Positions 7,078 through 13,066 of a DNA stretch of 16,751 nt are shown one piece after another. The first letter of the stretch is position 1, and each line of letters starts with the position of its first letter. Below the pieces are notes generated by a model that made no database searches, was not told the DNA's origin, and worked only from the letters and a program-made list of their open reading frames with translations. Origin of the DNA: Lactobacillaceae bacterium UBA639 (lineage in GTDB: Bacteria > Bacillota > Bacilli > Lactobacillales > Lactobacillaceae); the NCBI GenBank assembly GCA_002299975.1, contig DBOT01000025.1:1-16751 (forward strand). Reading direction: 5' to 3'. The translations under genes and the position numbers were made by a program.

Positions 7078-7719
7078 TTACTTGAAGTATGAGTAGCGTT
7101 GTTCAACCTTGCGCAGAACCAGGGTGCAGATCCCAACCAGGATCAGGTAGATCACGGCAACCAGCAGCAGTGGTACCAGGGTGACGTCCCGGGCCGTTGC
7201 GACGTTGCCGGCCCGCAGCAGGTCGCCCAGACCGATAACGTAGACCAATGAGGAATCCTTAACCAGGTTAATCACTTCGTTACCAATTGATGGGATCACG
7301 ATCTTGACCACTTGAGGGATCACGATCTTACGTAGGGTTTGCCAGTAGCTCAGCCGCAGTACCCGGGCCGCCTCGAATTGACCCTCATCAATGGCTTGGA
7401 AACCACCACGGAAGATTTCAGCAAAGTAGGCTGCGTAGTTCAGAATAAAGGCTACTAAAGCGGCATCGTAACGTTGGAAGACAATACCGATGATCGGTAA
7501 ACCATAAAAGACAAAGATCAGTTGCAAAAGTAATGGGGTTCCCCGCATCAGCCAAACATAGATTTCAAGGATCCATTTTAAGGGCTGAATCTTAGAAATC
7601 AATCCCAGACTGACCAGAATCCCTAGCGGCAGTGAACAAACCAGGGTCCAGAAGAAGATCTGTAAGGTTAACCCTGCCCCCTGTAATAATGATGGCAAAA
7701 TCTCAGTAACGTATTGCAT
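7078..7719 (-). CDS. Amino-acid ABC transporter permease (His/Glu/Gln/Arg/opine family)
   Basis: 213 residues with about five membrane segments (about 12-40, 52-80, 86-102, 142-166, 178-202) and an N-terminus MQYVTEILPSLLQGAGLTL typical of HisM/GlnP-type permeases. The cytoplasmic EAA loop is EAARVLRLSYWQTLRKIVIP (116-135). The usual conserved Gly of EAAxxxG is Arg122 here, from a CGG codon, a single-base change from Gly. The start is ATG 7717-7719 with AAGGAGG 7 nt upstream. The same frame stays open for 84 more codons to 7971, but these read through the T-box terminators and antiterminators and are not protein. It is the first gene of the transporter operon controlled by the upstream leader. 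Confidence 0.93.
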   Translation of the reverse strand: MQYVTEILPSLLQGAGLTLQIFFWTLVCSLPLGILVSLGLISKIQPLKWILEIYVWLMRGTPLLLQLIFVFYGLPIIGIVFQRYDAALVAFILNYAAYFAEIFRGGFQAIDEGQFEAARVLRLSYWQTLRKIVIPQVVKIVIPSIGNEVINLVKDSSLVYVIGLGDLLRAGNVATARDVTLVPLLLVAVIYLILVGICTLVLRKVEQRYSYFK

Positions 7720-7726
7720 ATCAATT

Positions 7727-7733
7727 CCTCCTT
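7727..7733 (-). promoter_or_regulatory. Ribosome binding site fixing the permease start
   Basis: AAGGAGG with a 7-nt spacer to ATG 7719, located after the last T-box terminator. It rules out starts further upstream in the same open frame. Confidence 0.85.
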
Positions 7734-7761
7734 CATTCTCAAACGCCAAACGATAATAAAC

Positions 7762-7795
7762 AAAAAAGCCCCCTAGGCCAATAAGCCCAGAGGAC
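7762..7795 (-). terminator. Second T-box terminator
   Basis: GTCCTCTGGGC, loop TTATTG, GCCTAGGGGGC forms an 11-bp stem (with G-U pairs) followed by TTTTTT. Its 5' arm can alternatively pair with GGGG just before the second T-box sequence, as an antiterminator requires. Confidence 0.85.
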
Positions 7796-7873
7796 GAATC
7801 AATCGTGGTACCACCCCATGTTCGTGACCGCTTCACAGCGACCACCTCGTTAAGTTCAATTTTGAATTTGCTA

Positions 7874-7913
7874 AACAAAAAACGCCCTCGAGCCAAATGG
7901 CTACGAGGGCGTT
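7874..7913 (-). terminator. First T-box terminator
   Basis: AACGCCCTCG pairs with CGAGGGCGTT over 10 bp, extended by AGCC/GGCT with one bulge and a 4-nt loop, then TTTTTTG. The CCTC of its 5' arm can alternatively pair with GAGG before the first T-box sequence. Confidence 0.9.
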
Positions 7914-8150
7914 TCCGCGGTTCCACCTCATCTTGTTGACCCCTCACGAGTATCAACCTTAGCGAGTTCAAAATTAAACTCCGTGCTGTAACGGGCTTCC
8001 CCGGGTTCCCCTACTGTTGATTCAAGGAACCAACTCACAGATGTGATTCAGGCATTTTAGAAGGTCCCTTCCCATCTAACGGGACTCGCTTAGCAACTAA
8101 CACTACCCTACTAGTCTGTTCATTGTCGTTCGTGATATTAATTGTGTTGT

Positions 8151-8179
8151 ATCTTACACTCTTCCCCAGAACTTGTCAA
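8151..8179 (-). promoter_or_regulatory. Sigma-A promoter of the T-box leader and ABC transporter
   Basis: -35 TTGACA (8174-8179, perfect), 17-bp spacer, -10 TAAGAT (8151-8156, 4/6). The -35 box begins 6 bp after the mreD stop codon, so mreD has no terminator of its own in between. Confidence 0.8.
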
Positions 8180-8185
8180 GCCATC

Positions 8186-8722
8186 CTAGGCAGTTTTTTC
8201 ATCTGTAGCCCAGTTAAAGATTGCCTGGATCGGCCAATAGAGCACCACAAAGTATACCAGGTTAAGGGCCAAAGTAGGGGCCAAAATATAGATTAGGTAG
8301 TCCCCAAAGGATAACGACGTCACACTAACCAGTGAATAGGCCCAGTAGTTAAGCGTCATGAAGACGACCAGATCAATGAAGAAGATCATGATCATCGACA
8401 AGAATGACGAGCTAAAGTACTTGGACAGGATCGTCGTTAACCCCACAATACATGGGAACAGGAACATGTACAGACCTAGGATACCCGAACTGTACAGGTC
8501 TGCCACCACTCCAGCTGCCACGGCAAACGGGATTAACGGAATCTCCACCCCGTTTTCAAAGAAGTAGGCCAACGTCAGCCACAGGAGTACTAGTTCACTA
8601 GCCATGGAGTATGGGTAGTGAAAGAACAGCGGTGCCCACACGTGACTCAGTGCGCCATCCAAGAACAGGCAGACAAACAGCCCGATGGGAAAAACATATT
8701 TTAATCGTGATAATCGATACAT
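8186..8722 (-). CDS. mreD: Rod shape-determining protein MreD
   Basis: 178 residues, highly hydrophobic, with about five membrane segments (about 10-25, 38-56, 62-85, 87-100, 106-135, 142-168), the size and profile of MreD. It belongs to the elongasome with MreB, MreC and RodA/PBP2, guiding lateral wall synthesis at the membrane. Motifs are weak in this family, so the call rests on topology, length and position immediately after mreC (6-nt gap). AGGAG lies 8-9 nt before ATG 8720-8722, overlapping the mreC stop. In many rods minC-minD follow mreD; here an amino-acid transporter follows instead. Confidence 0.9.
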   Translation of the reverse strand: MYRLSRLKYVFPIGLFVCLFLDGALSHVWAPLFFHYPYSMASELVLLWLTLAYFFENGVEIPLIPFAVAAGVVADLYSSGILGLYMFLFPCIVGLTTILSKYFSSSFLSMIMIFFIDLVVFMTLNYWAYSLVSVTSLSFGDYLIYILAPTLALNLVYFVVLYWPIQAIFNWATDEKTA

Positions 8723-8728
8723 GCTTCA

Positions 8729-9583
8729 TCACTCCTGAGATGCCGATTCAGCAACCGTAACGATGTTGATATCATTAAAGTTCGTTGCCGGAGTAATATA
8801 AACCTTCTGGGCAAGACCATAGTCATCCTTGCCGACCCGTGCAACCTTACCAACATACAGGCCCTTAGGAGTAATCCCACCCATACCGTTGGTGGTTACC
8901 CGGGCCCCTTTCTTGATCTTGGCCTTGGAATTAACCTGACCCATGACCAGCTCACCACGAGAAGCACTGTAACTGGTAATAATCCCGTTGACAATCCCGT
9001 CCGTGCCGTGAATTGAGATCGCAAAGCGGTTAGACGATTCATTGGTATCACTGAGCAGTTCAACCTTACTGTTGGTCTTATTAACCTCAGCGATTCGGCC
9101 GATCAATCCACCATTACTCATTACTGGCATATTCTTCTTGATGCCACTGGACTGACCCTTGTTAATTACTAATTGTTGCTGCCAAGCCGATGGTGTCCGC
9201 ATCAGAACCGCTGCCGTGACCGTGTCATAGTCAGTCATCGAGTTGTTAAGCTTGAGCTCCTGCTTCAGTTGCTTATTTTCATGAGCCAGGGCTTGGTTAC
9301 GAACCTTTGTCTGAGCAAGGTCCGTAACTTGTTGCTTCAGCTCCCGGTTCTCCGAATAGGTATTCATCAAGTCATTGACCGAACTAAAACTAGTCTGCAA
9401 CCAATTAACCGGTAGGGCGACGGCACTATCTGCAAAGCCAACAATATCATTACCAAATTGCTGAATCAGTGGTGGCGTATTTCGACGATTGCGCATGGCA
9501 ATTGAGCCCGCCATTAAACCAAAGCAGACAACCAGAATTACCACAATAATAACCAACCGGCGATTGGAAAAGAACTTGCGCAT
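8729..9583 (-). CDS. mreC: Rod shape-determining protein MreC
   Basis: 284 residues, standard MreC layout. A short cytoplasmic basic start (MRKFFSNRR) and one membrane span (about 9-29) lead to an extracellular coiled coil at about 66-113 (ENRELKQQV, ENKQLKQELK). The beta-rich MreC core follows, with recognisable VINKGQSSGIKKNMPVM and GLIGRI segments, and ITPKGLYVGKV near the end. MreC links MreB inside to wall-synthesis enzymes outside. TTGGAGG precedes ATG at 9581-9583. The gap from mreB is 113 nt and carries two hairpins, unusual for a tight shape operon. Confidence 0.95.
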   Translation of the reverse strand: MRKFFSNRRLVIIVVILVVCFGLMAGSIAMRNRRNTPPLIQQFGNDIVGFADSAVALPVNWLQTSFSSVNDLMNTYSENRELKQQVTDLAQTKVRNQALAHENKQLKQELKLNNSMTDYDTVTAAVLMRTPSAWQQQLVINKGQSSGIKKNMPVMSNGGLIGRIAEVNKTNSKVELLSDTNESSNRFAISIHGTDGIVNGIITSYSASRGELVMGQVNSKAKIKKGARVTTNGMGGITPKGLYVGKVARVGKDDYGLAQKVYITPATNFNDINIVTVAESASQE

Positions 9584-9607
9584 GATAATCCTCCAAATGT
9601 AATTTAC

Positions 9608-9660
9608 AAAATAACAAAAGCGCGGCTAGACAAAACAAATCGTTTTGCGACCAGCCCCGC
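9608..9660 (-). terminator. Terminator-like hairpin between mreB and mreC
   Basis: On the minus strand GCGGGGCTG pairs with TAGCCGCGC (one mismatch), continuing inward through CAAAAC/GTTTTG, and is followed by TTTTGTTATTTT. It has the form of an intrinsic terminator, but mreC starts 25 nt later with no promoter in between, so partial termination (attenuation) is the likelier role. Confidence 0.6.
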
Positions 9661-9667
9661 CCATTAT

Positions 9668-9690
9668 CGAGCAGTCTACATCTCTGCCCG
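9668..9690 (-). other. Small hairpin directly after mreB
   Basis: CGGGCAG and CTGCTCG on the minus strand pair over 7 bp (one G-U) around a 9-nt loop. It starts 7 nt after the mreB stop and precedes the terminator-like hairpin. It could protect the mreB 3' end or pace polymerase; function is not shown. Confidence 0.4.
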
Positions 9691-9696
9691 CTTTTA

Positions 9697-10701
9697 TTAC
9701 TTCTTCTTCATTACGTCAATACTCTTAAGGGATTCACCAGTCCCGATGGCCACACAATCCAGTGGATCATTAGCAATAAATACTGGTACCTTAGTAGCAT
9801 CCGCAATTACATCTGGCAGGTGTTTCAGCAATGCGCCCCCACCGGTCAGAACGATCCCGTGGTCAATGACGTCCGCGGCAATTTCTGGTGACGTTTCTTC
9901 CAACGTTCCCTTGATAGCCGTAATGATGTTTTCAACCACGTCTTGAAGGGCGATTGAGACGTCCTTGGCAGAAACCTCCATTGTCTTTGGCAGACCAGTA
10001 ACCAGGTCCCGACCACGAACTTCGGTCTTACCCATCTCATCAGCCGCCTCAACGGAAGCGGAACCAATGTCCCACTTGAGCTTTTCAGAGGTCCGTTCCC
10101 CGATCAAGAGGTTCTTGTGTTGACGGACGTATTGGGCAATGGCATCGTTCATCTTGTCACCAGCCATCCGAATAGAACGACTAGAAACGATCCCACCAAG
10201 TGAAATCGTGGCGACATCAGTGGTCCCACCACCAATATCAACAACCATGCTACCAGTTGGATCCATGACCGGAAGACCGGCACCAATAGCAGCGGCAAAA
10301 GGTTCTTCGATCACGTAGGCATCACGCGCACCGGCAACCCGAGTAGCATCAATCACTGCCCGCTTTTCAACTTCAGTAATGCCACTTGGTACACAAACCA
10401 TGACGTATGGCTTACCATTGCTTCCGCCTAAGGCCTTTTCAATGTAGTACTTCATCATGGCAACGGTCGTGTCGTAATCGGCAATAACCCCATCCTTCAT
10501 CGGCCGAATGGCCACGATGCTCTCTGGTGTCCGACCGATCATATCACGAGCGTCTGAACCGACAGAGATCACTTCATTAGTCTTGGCATTACGCGCAACA
10601 ACTGATGGTTCACGCAGCACAATCCCCTTACCTTCAAGGTAAACGATCGTGTTGGCGGTCCCCAGGTCGATTCCTAGATTTTTGGTTCCAATTCCTAGCA
10701 A
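9697..10701 (-). CDS. mreB: Rod shape-determining protein MreB (bacterial actin)
   Basis: 334 residues, the normal length for MreB. The actin-fold nucleotide motifs are intact: GIDLGTANT (phosphate 1, residues 10-18), DIGGGTTD (phosphate 2, 155-162) and [11 protein letters not shown] (adenosine motif, about 283-293). It forms membrane-bound filaments that orient peptidoglycan synthesis along the cell body; the RodZ-like protein further down the window is its usual membrane anchor. The start codon is TTG at 10699-10701, giving [14 protein letters not shown] as in homologues, with AAGGGAAG 7 nt upstream. It is the first gene of mreBCD. Confidence 0.97.
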   Translation of the reverse strand: MLGIGTKNLGIDLGTANTIVYLEGKGIVLREPSVVARNAKTNEVISVGSDARDMIGRTPESIVAIRPMKDGVIADYDTTVAMMKYYIEKALGGSNGKPYVMVCVPSGITEVEKRAVIDATRVAGARDAYVIEEPFAAAIGAGLPVMDPTGSMVVDIGGGTTDVATISLGGIVSSRSIRMAGDKMNDAIAQYVRQHKNLLIGERTSEKLKWDIGSASVEAADEMGKTEVRGRDLVTGLPKTMEVSAKDVSIALQDVVENIITAIKGTLEETSPEIAADVIDHGIVLTGGGALLKHLPDVIADATKVPVFIANDPLDCVAIGTGESLKSIDVMKKK

Positions 10702-10754
10702 TCTATTTCTTCCCTTCGTTTTTTAACTGATAAATTCAAATTAATATCGTGGAT

Positions 10755-10784
10755 ATTATACCATAGCCAGTAAAGACATTCGAA
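10755..10784 (-). promoter_or_regulatory. Extended -10 promoter of mreBCD
   Basis: TGGTATAAT (TATAAT at 10755-10760) is a perfect extended -10. A weak -35, TTCGAA (10779-10784), sits at 18 bp. The leader to the mreB TTG is about 47 nt. Confidence 0.7.
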
Positions 10785-10844
10785 CATTAATATACATTAT
10801 CAGTCCCCCGAAGGATAATTTTTCAGGCGAAATTAATTTTTTCT

Positions 10845-11486
10845 TTAACTTTCAACCCGCTGCTCCTGTTCACGCCAGCTGTAATACTGATCATTACCCA
10901 CGATCATGAAATCCAATACCTGAATCCCCAACAGCTTACCGCCCCGCTCTAACCGTTTGGCAAAGGCCAGGTCCTGGTGAGATGGCTTGACGTTTCCAGA
11001 AGGATGATTATGAATCATAACCAGGCCACTAGCGGAATAACGCAGGGCATACTTAAAGATCTGATCAGGGTAGAGGACGCACTCACTCCTCCCACCGACA
11101 AATATCGTCTTCAGTTTAATGATGTTGTTTTGCGAATCGGTAAAGGCGACACAGACACTTTCCTGCTCATCACCAGCAAAGTGGGCGATCATTGCTTGGC
11201 CCAGTTCCACACTGGAATAGGCACTTCCTTCGATGACTGGGTAGGCCTTGACCAATGCCGCTCCCAAATCCATTGCCGTAAAGAACTTGTCTACTCGCCG
11301 GTCGTATGCACATAATCGGCGACGTTCCCTTGCTGATATCTGCTTAAGATCGATCGGGTCCTGAAAGTACAGCGTCATATATCGATAAGCGTCGATTCCT
11401 TGAATCTCGGCACCTTCCAGACAATCACTTATTGCCTTCTCATATAAACAGCTAATTTCAAAATCTCTTAATTCATGTTCTTCCAT
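10845..11486 (-). CDS. radC: RadC/UPF0758 family JAMM-domain protein
   Basis: 213 residues. The C-terminal half is a JAB1/MPN (JAMM) metalloprotein domain with the full HxHx10D site: H159 and H161 in IHNHPSG and D172. It also carries YPDQIFKYAL and LLGIQVLDFMIVG, as in RadC homologues. The N-terminal 90 residues are diverged and lack the helix-hairpin-helix GIG motif normal in RadC (usual length about 225-230). The family role is unclear; the old DNA-repair assignment is not well supported. I start at ATG 11484-11486 because AAAGGAG (11495-11501) is 8 nt upstream; the ATG at 11492 would leave 2 nt. The position between folC and mreB matches the conserved folC-radC-mreBCD order of Bacillota. 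Confidence 0.9.
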   Translation of the reverse strand: MEEHELRDFEISCLYEKAISDCLEGAEIQGIDAYRYMTLYFQDPIDLKQISARERRRLCAYDRRVDKFFTAMDLGAALVKAYPVIEGSAYSSVELGQAMIAHFAGDEQESVCVAFTDSQNNIIKLKTIFVGGRSECVLYPDQIFKYALRYSASGLVMIHNHPSGNVKPSHQDLAFAKRLERGGKLLGIQVLDFMIVGNDQYYSWREQEQRVES

Positions 11487-11501
11487 GTTCATTGCTCCTT
11501 T

Positions 11502-11528
11502 GTATTTATCCGGTTATTAGATAAATAC
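11502..11528. repeat. 9-bp inverted repeat in the folC-radC gap
   Basis: GTATTTATC and GATAAATAC flank a 9-nt spacer and abut the radC ribosome site. No T run follows, so this is not a classic terminator. It may be an RNA hairpin that affects radC translation, or an operator. Confidence 0.4.
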
Positions 11529-11541
11529 GCAGGAAACACGA

Positions 11542-12855
11542 TTAGTCATCAAATAAGTGGCGAACTTCTGAAATAAAGTACAAGGACCCGGTAACGATCA
11601 TGACATCTTCACTGCTGAGCTGGCTGGCCATTTGTTGGAAACCAGCCTGCCACGTATCGGCTACTTGGATGGGATAGCGACTTGGCAGCTGTTGAGCAAC
11701 TTGGGCCAGGTCAGCACTTGGCCTTTTGGGACCCGGTCCCGCAAAGTTGGTAACGGTCAGGTGGACATTCCCCAGGCTAGCCAGCTCACCAAGCATCAAA
11801 TCGTACTGCTTATCAGCCAGGATGGCAACTAGGATATACACGTCCCGGTCAGCAAAGTCGTCTTGAATTGACTTGACCAGTGCCTGCATCCCCGGCAGGT
11901 TATGCGCACCATCGAGCAGGACCAGGGGCTCATCGTTGACCACTTCCATCCGGCCAGGCCACTGACTGCTGGCGAGTCCCTGGCGCAGTGCCGATTGGTC
12001 GACCGGTAGCCCCTGTTTCTGCAGGAAGAGTTGGGCGGCGGTTAGGGCAATCGCCGCGTTTTCCACCTGGTAGTCCCCCGCCAGGCCCAGCTGAAAGCGG
12101 CCATGGTGAATATCCAAACCGTCATATTGAATCTGCGCGCGCAGGCCATGGGCATTGGTCTTTCGGGCCGCAAAGTCACGACCAAGTTCATACAGGGGAG
12201 CTGACTTCTCTGTAGCCGTCTGCTTAATTACCTTTTGGGCCTCGGCCGGCAATTTACCGATCACCACCGGAACCGCCTGTTTGATAATTCCCGCCTTCTG
12301 TTTGGCGATTGCCCCCAGGGTGTTGCCGAGATACTTCATGTGGTCCCAGCCAACCGTGGTGATTACACTGACATTGGGGATGATCACATTGGTTGAATCA
12401 TAGAGGCCCCCGATGCCAACCTCCAGCAGGACAACATCCGGCTTTTTCTCGGCCATGTAGCAAAACATCAGGGCGGTGTCGATCTCAAATTCGGTTGGCC
12501 CACCGGTCGGCAACTCGCGGTCGAGCTTTTCAACCACCGGTTCCAATCGCTGGGTCAATCGTACAAGGTCATCATCGCTAATCTGCTGGGCATTGTACTC
12601 GATCCGTTCGTTGAAGCGGGTGATGAATGGCGAGGTAAAACTCCCCACCGTCAGCCCACTATCAAGCAGCATCGAACGCAACATCGCCACCGTCGACCCC
12701 TTACCATTAGTCCCGGTCACATGGATATAGCGCTGCCCTTGCTCTGGATTGCCCAGTTCGGCGAGAAAGCGGCGCATCCGCTTAAGGGTTGGAATTTTCT
12801 TAAATTTGGTCCGGCCATGGATAAAAGCCAGGGCGTCCGCGTAGTTTTGAATCAT
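11542..12855 (-). CDS. folC: Folylpolyglutamate synthase / dihydrofolate synthase family (Mur ligase fold)
   Basis: 437 residues, normal for FolC. It adds glutamates to folates in the cytosol (and in some members makes dihydrofolate), using ATP. The P-loop is VTGTNGKGST (46-55). LLEVGIGGLYDSTN (143-156) carries the magnesium-site glutamate. VGWDHMKYLG (168-177) and the lysine of QKAGIIK (K187), carbamylated in the family, are present, and DGAHN (315-319) lies in the C-terminal ligase domain. GGGGAG lies about 7 nt before ATG 12853-12855. valS is upstream, separated by 211 bp with a palindromic element; valS-folC adjacency is common in Bacillota. Whether it also has dihydrofolate synthase activity cannot be told here. 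Confidence 0.96.
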   Translation of the reverse strand: MIQNYADALAFIHGRTKFKKIPTLKRMRRFLAELGNPEQGQRYIHVTGTNGKGSTVAMLRSMLLDSGLTVGSFTSPFITRFNERIEYNAQQISDDDLVRLTQRLEPVVEKLDRELPTGGPTEFEIDTALMFCYMAEKKPDVVLLEVGIGGLYDSTNVIIPNVSVITTVGWDHMKYLGNTLGAIAKQKAGIIKQAVPVVIGKLPAEAQKVIKQTATEKSAPLYELGRDFAARKTNAHGLRAQIQYDGLDIHHGRFQLGLAGDYQVENAAIALTAAQLFLQKQGLPVDQSALRQGLASSQWPGRMEVVNDEPLVLLDGAHNLPGMQALVKSIQDDFADRDVYILVAILADKQYDLMLGELASLGNVHLTVTNFAGPGPKRPSADLAQVAQQLPSRYPIQVADTWQAGFQQMASQLSSEDVMIVTGSLYFISEVRHLFDD

Positions 12856-12907
12856 TTATTCTCTCCCCTTTAAAACAAAAAGATGATTGTGATATAACTC
12901 TTTACAT

Positions 12908-12936
12908 AGTATAAGATTCTACAACGCGGTACACAA
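12908..12936 (-). promoter_or_regulatory. Possible promoter for folC-radC
   Basis: -10 TATACT (12908-12913, 5/6) with TTGTGT (12931-12936, 3/6) at 17 bp. The -35 lies inside one arm of the palindromic element. It would allow folC expression independent of the valS T-box. Confidence 0.4.
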
Positions 12937-13053
12937 ATGGCCCCAAGCGTTCGGCAAAGCCGAATACTTGGGGCCTATTTGTGCTCGCGGGGGTTCCCGA
13001 TGGCTAGCTTCGCGTCGGAAAACGAAGTCGTAAACGACTTCTGTCTCACTCCC
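12925..13053. repeat. Palindromic intergenic element between valS and folC
   Basis: About 130 bp. The left half (12925-12989) is a long imperfect palindrome with nested matching arms: CGCG, CACAAAT/ATTTGTG, GGCCCCAAG/CTTGGGGCC and TTCGGC/GCCGAA around AAA, 26 pairs in all. The right half holds CTTCG/CGAAG and the perfect hairpin GAAGTCG-TAAA-CGACTTC (13024-13041), and ends CTGTCTCACTCCC, 14 nt from the valS stop. No T run follows on either strand, so this is not a standard terminator. The right-hand hairpin has a degenerate relative at 5475-5492. I interpret it as a non-coding, repeat-family element; no ORF of interest lies in it. Confidence 0.7.
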
Positions 13054-13066
13054 ATCTTTTGCTTGG

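Larger units (their letters stand above)
7762..8145 (-). ncRNA. Half-tandem T-box riboswitch leader (apparent His specifier CAC)
   Basis: A leader of about 384 nt from the predicted start near 8145. Stem I shows the AGTA of the specifier-loop S-turn (8109-8112), the AGCGAG bulge motif (8085-8090) and, on its 3' side, GAAT (8046-8049) followed by CAC (8043-8045), then purine A and TCTGT, which pairs with ACAGA below AGTA. The same register in the valS leader gives a valine codon, supporting CAC (histidine) as specifier. Module 1 follows: GGTGGAACCGCGG (7915-7927) plus a terminator. A second module then repeats the antiterminator/terminator layout with GGTGGTACCACG (7804-7815) and its own terminator, without a second Stem I. 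Uncharged tRNA binding should allow read-through into the transporter genes. Confidence 0.88.

Noticed and set aside
7720..7971. 84-codon N-terminal extension of the permease frame
   Set aside because: It runs through the T-box sequences and terminators, has no ribosome site at its start, and homologues begin at the MQYV methionine with a strong AAGGAGG upstream.
10796..10819. Inverted repeat ATTATC...GATAAT as a radC terminator
   Set aside because: On the minus strand the hairpin is not followed by a T run; the T run is on the plus strand, where there is no gene to terminate.
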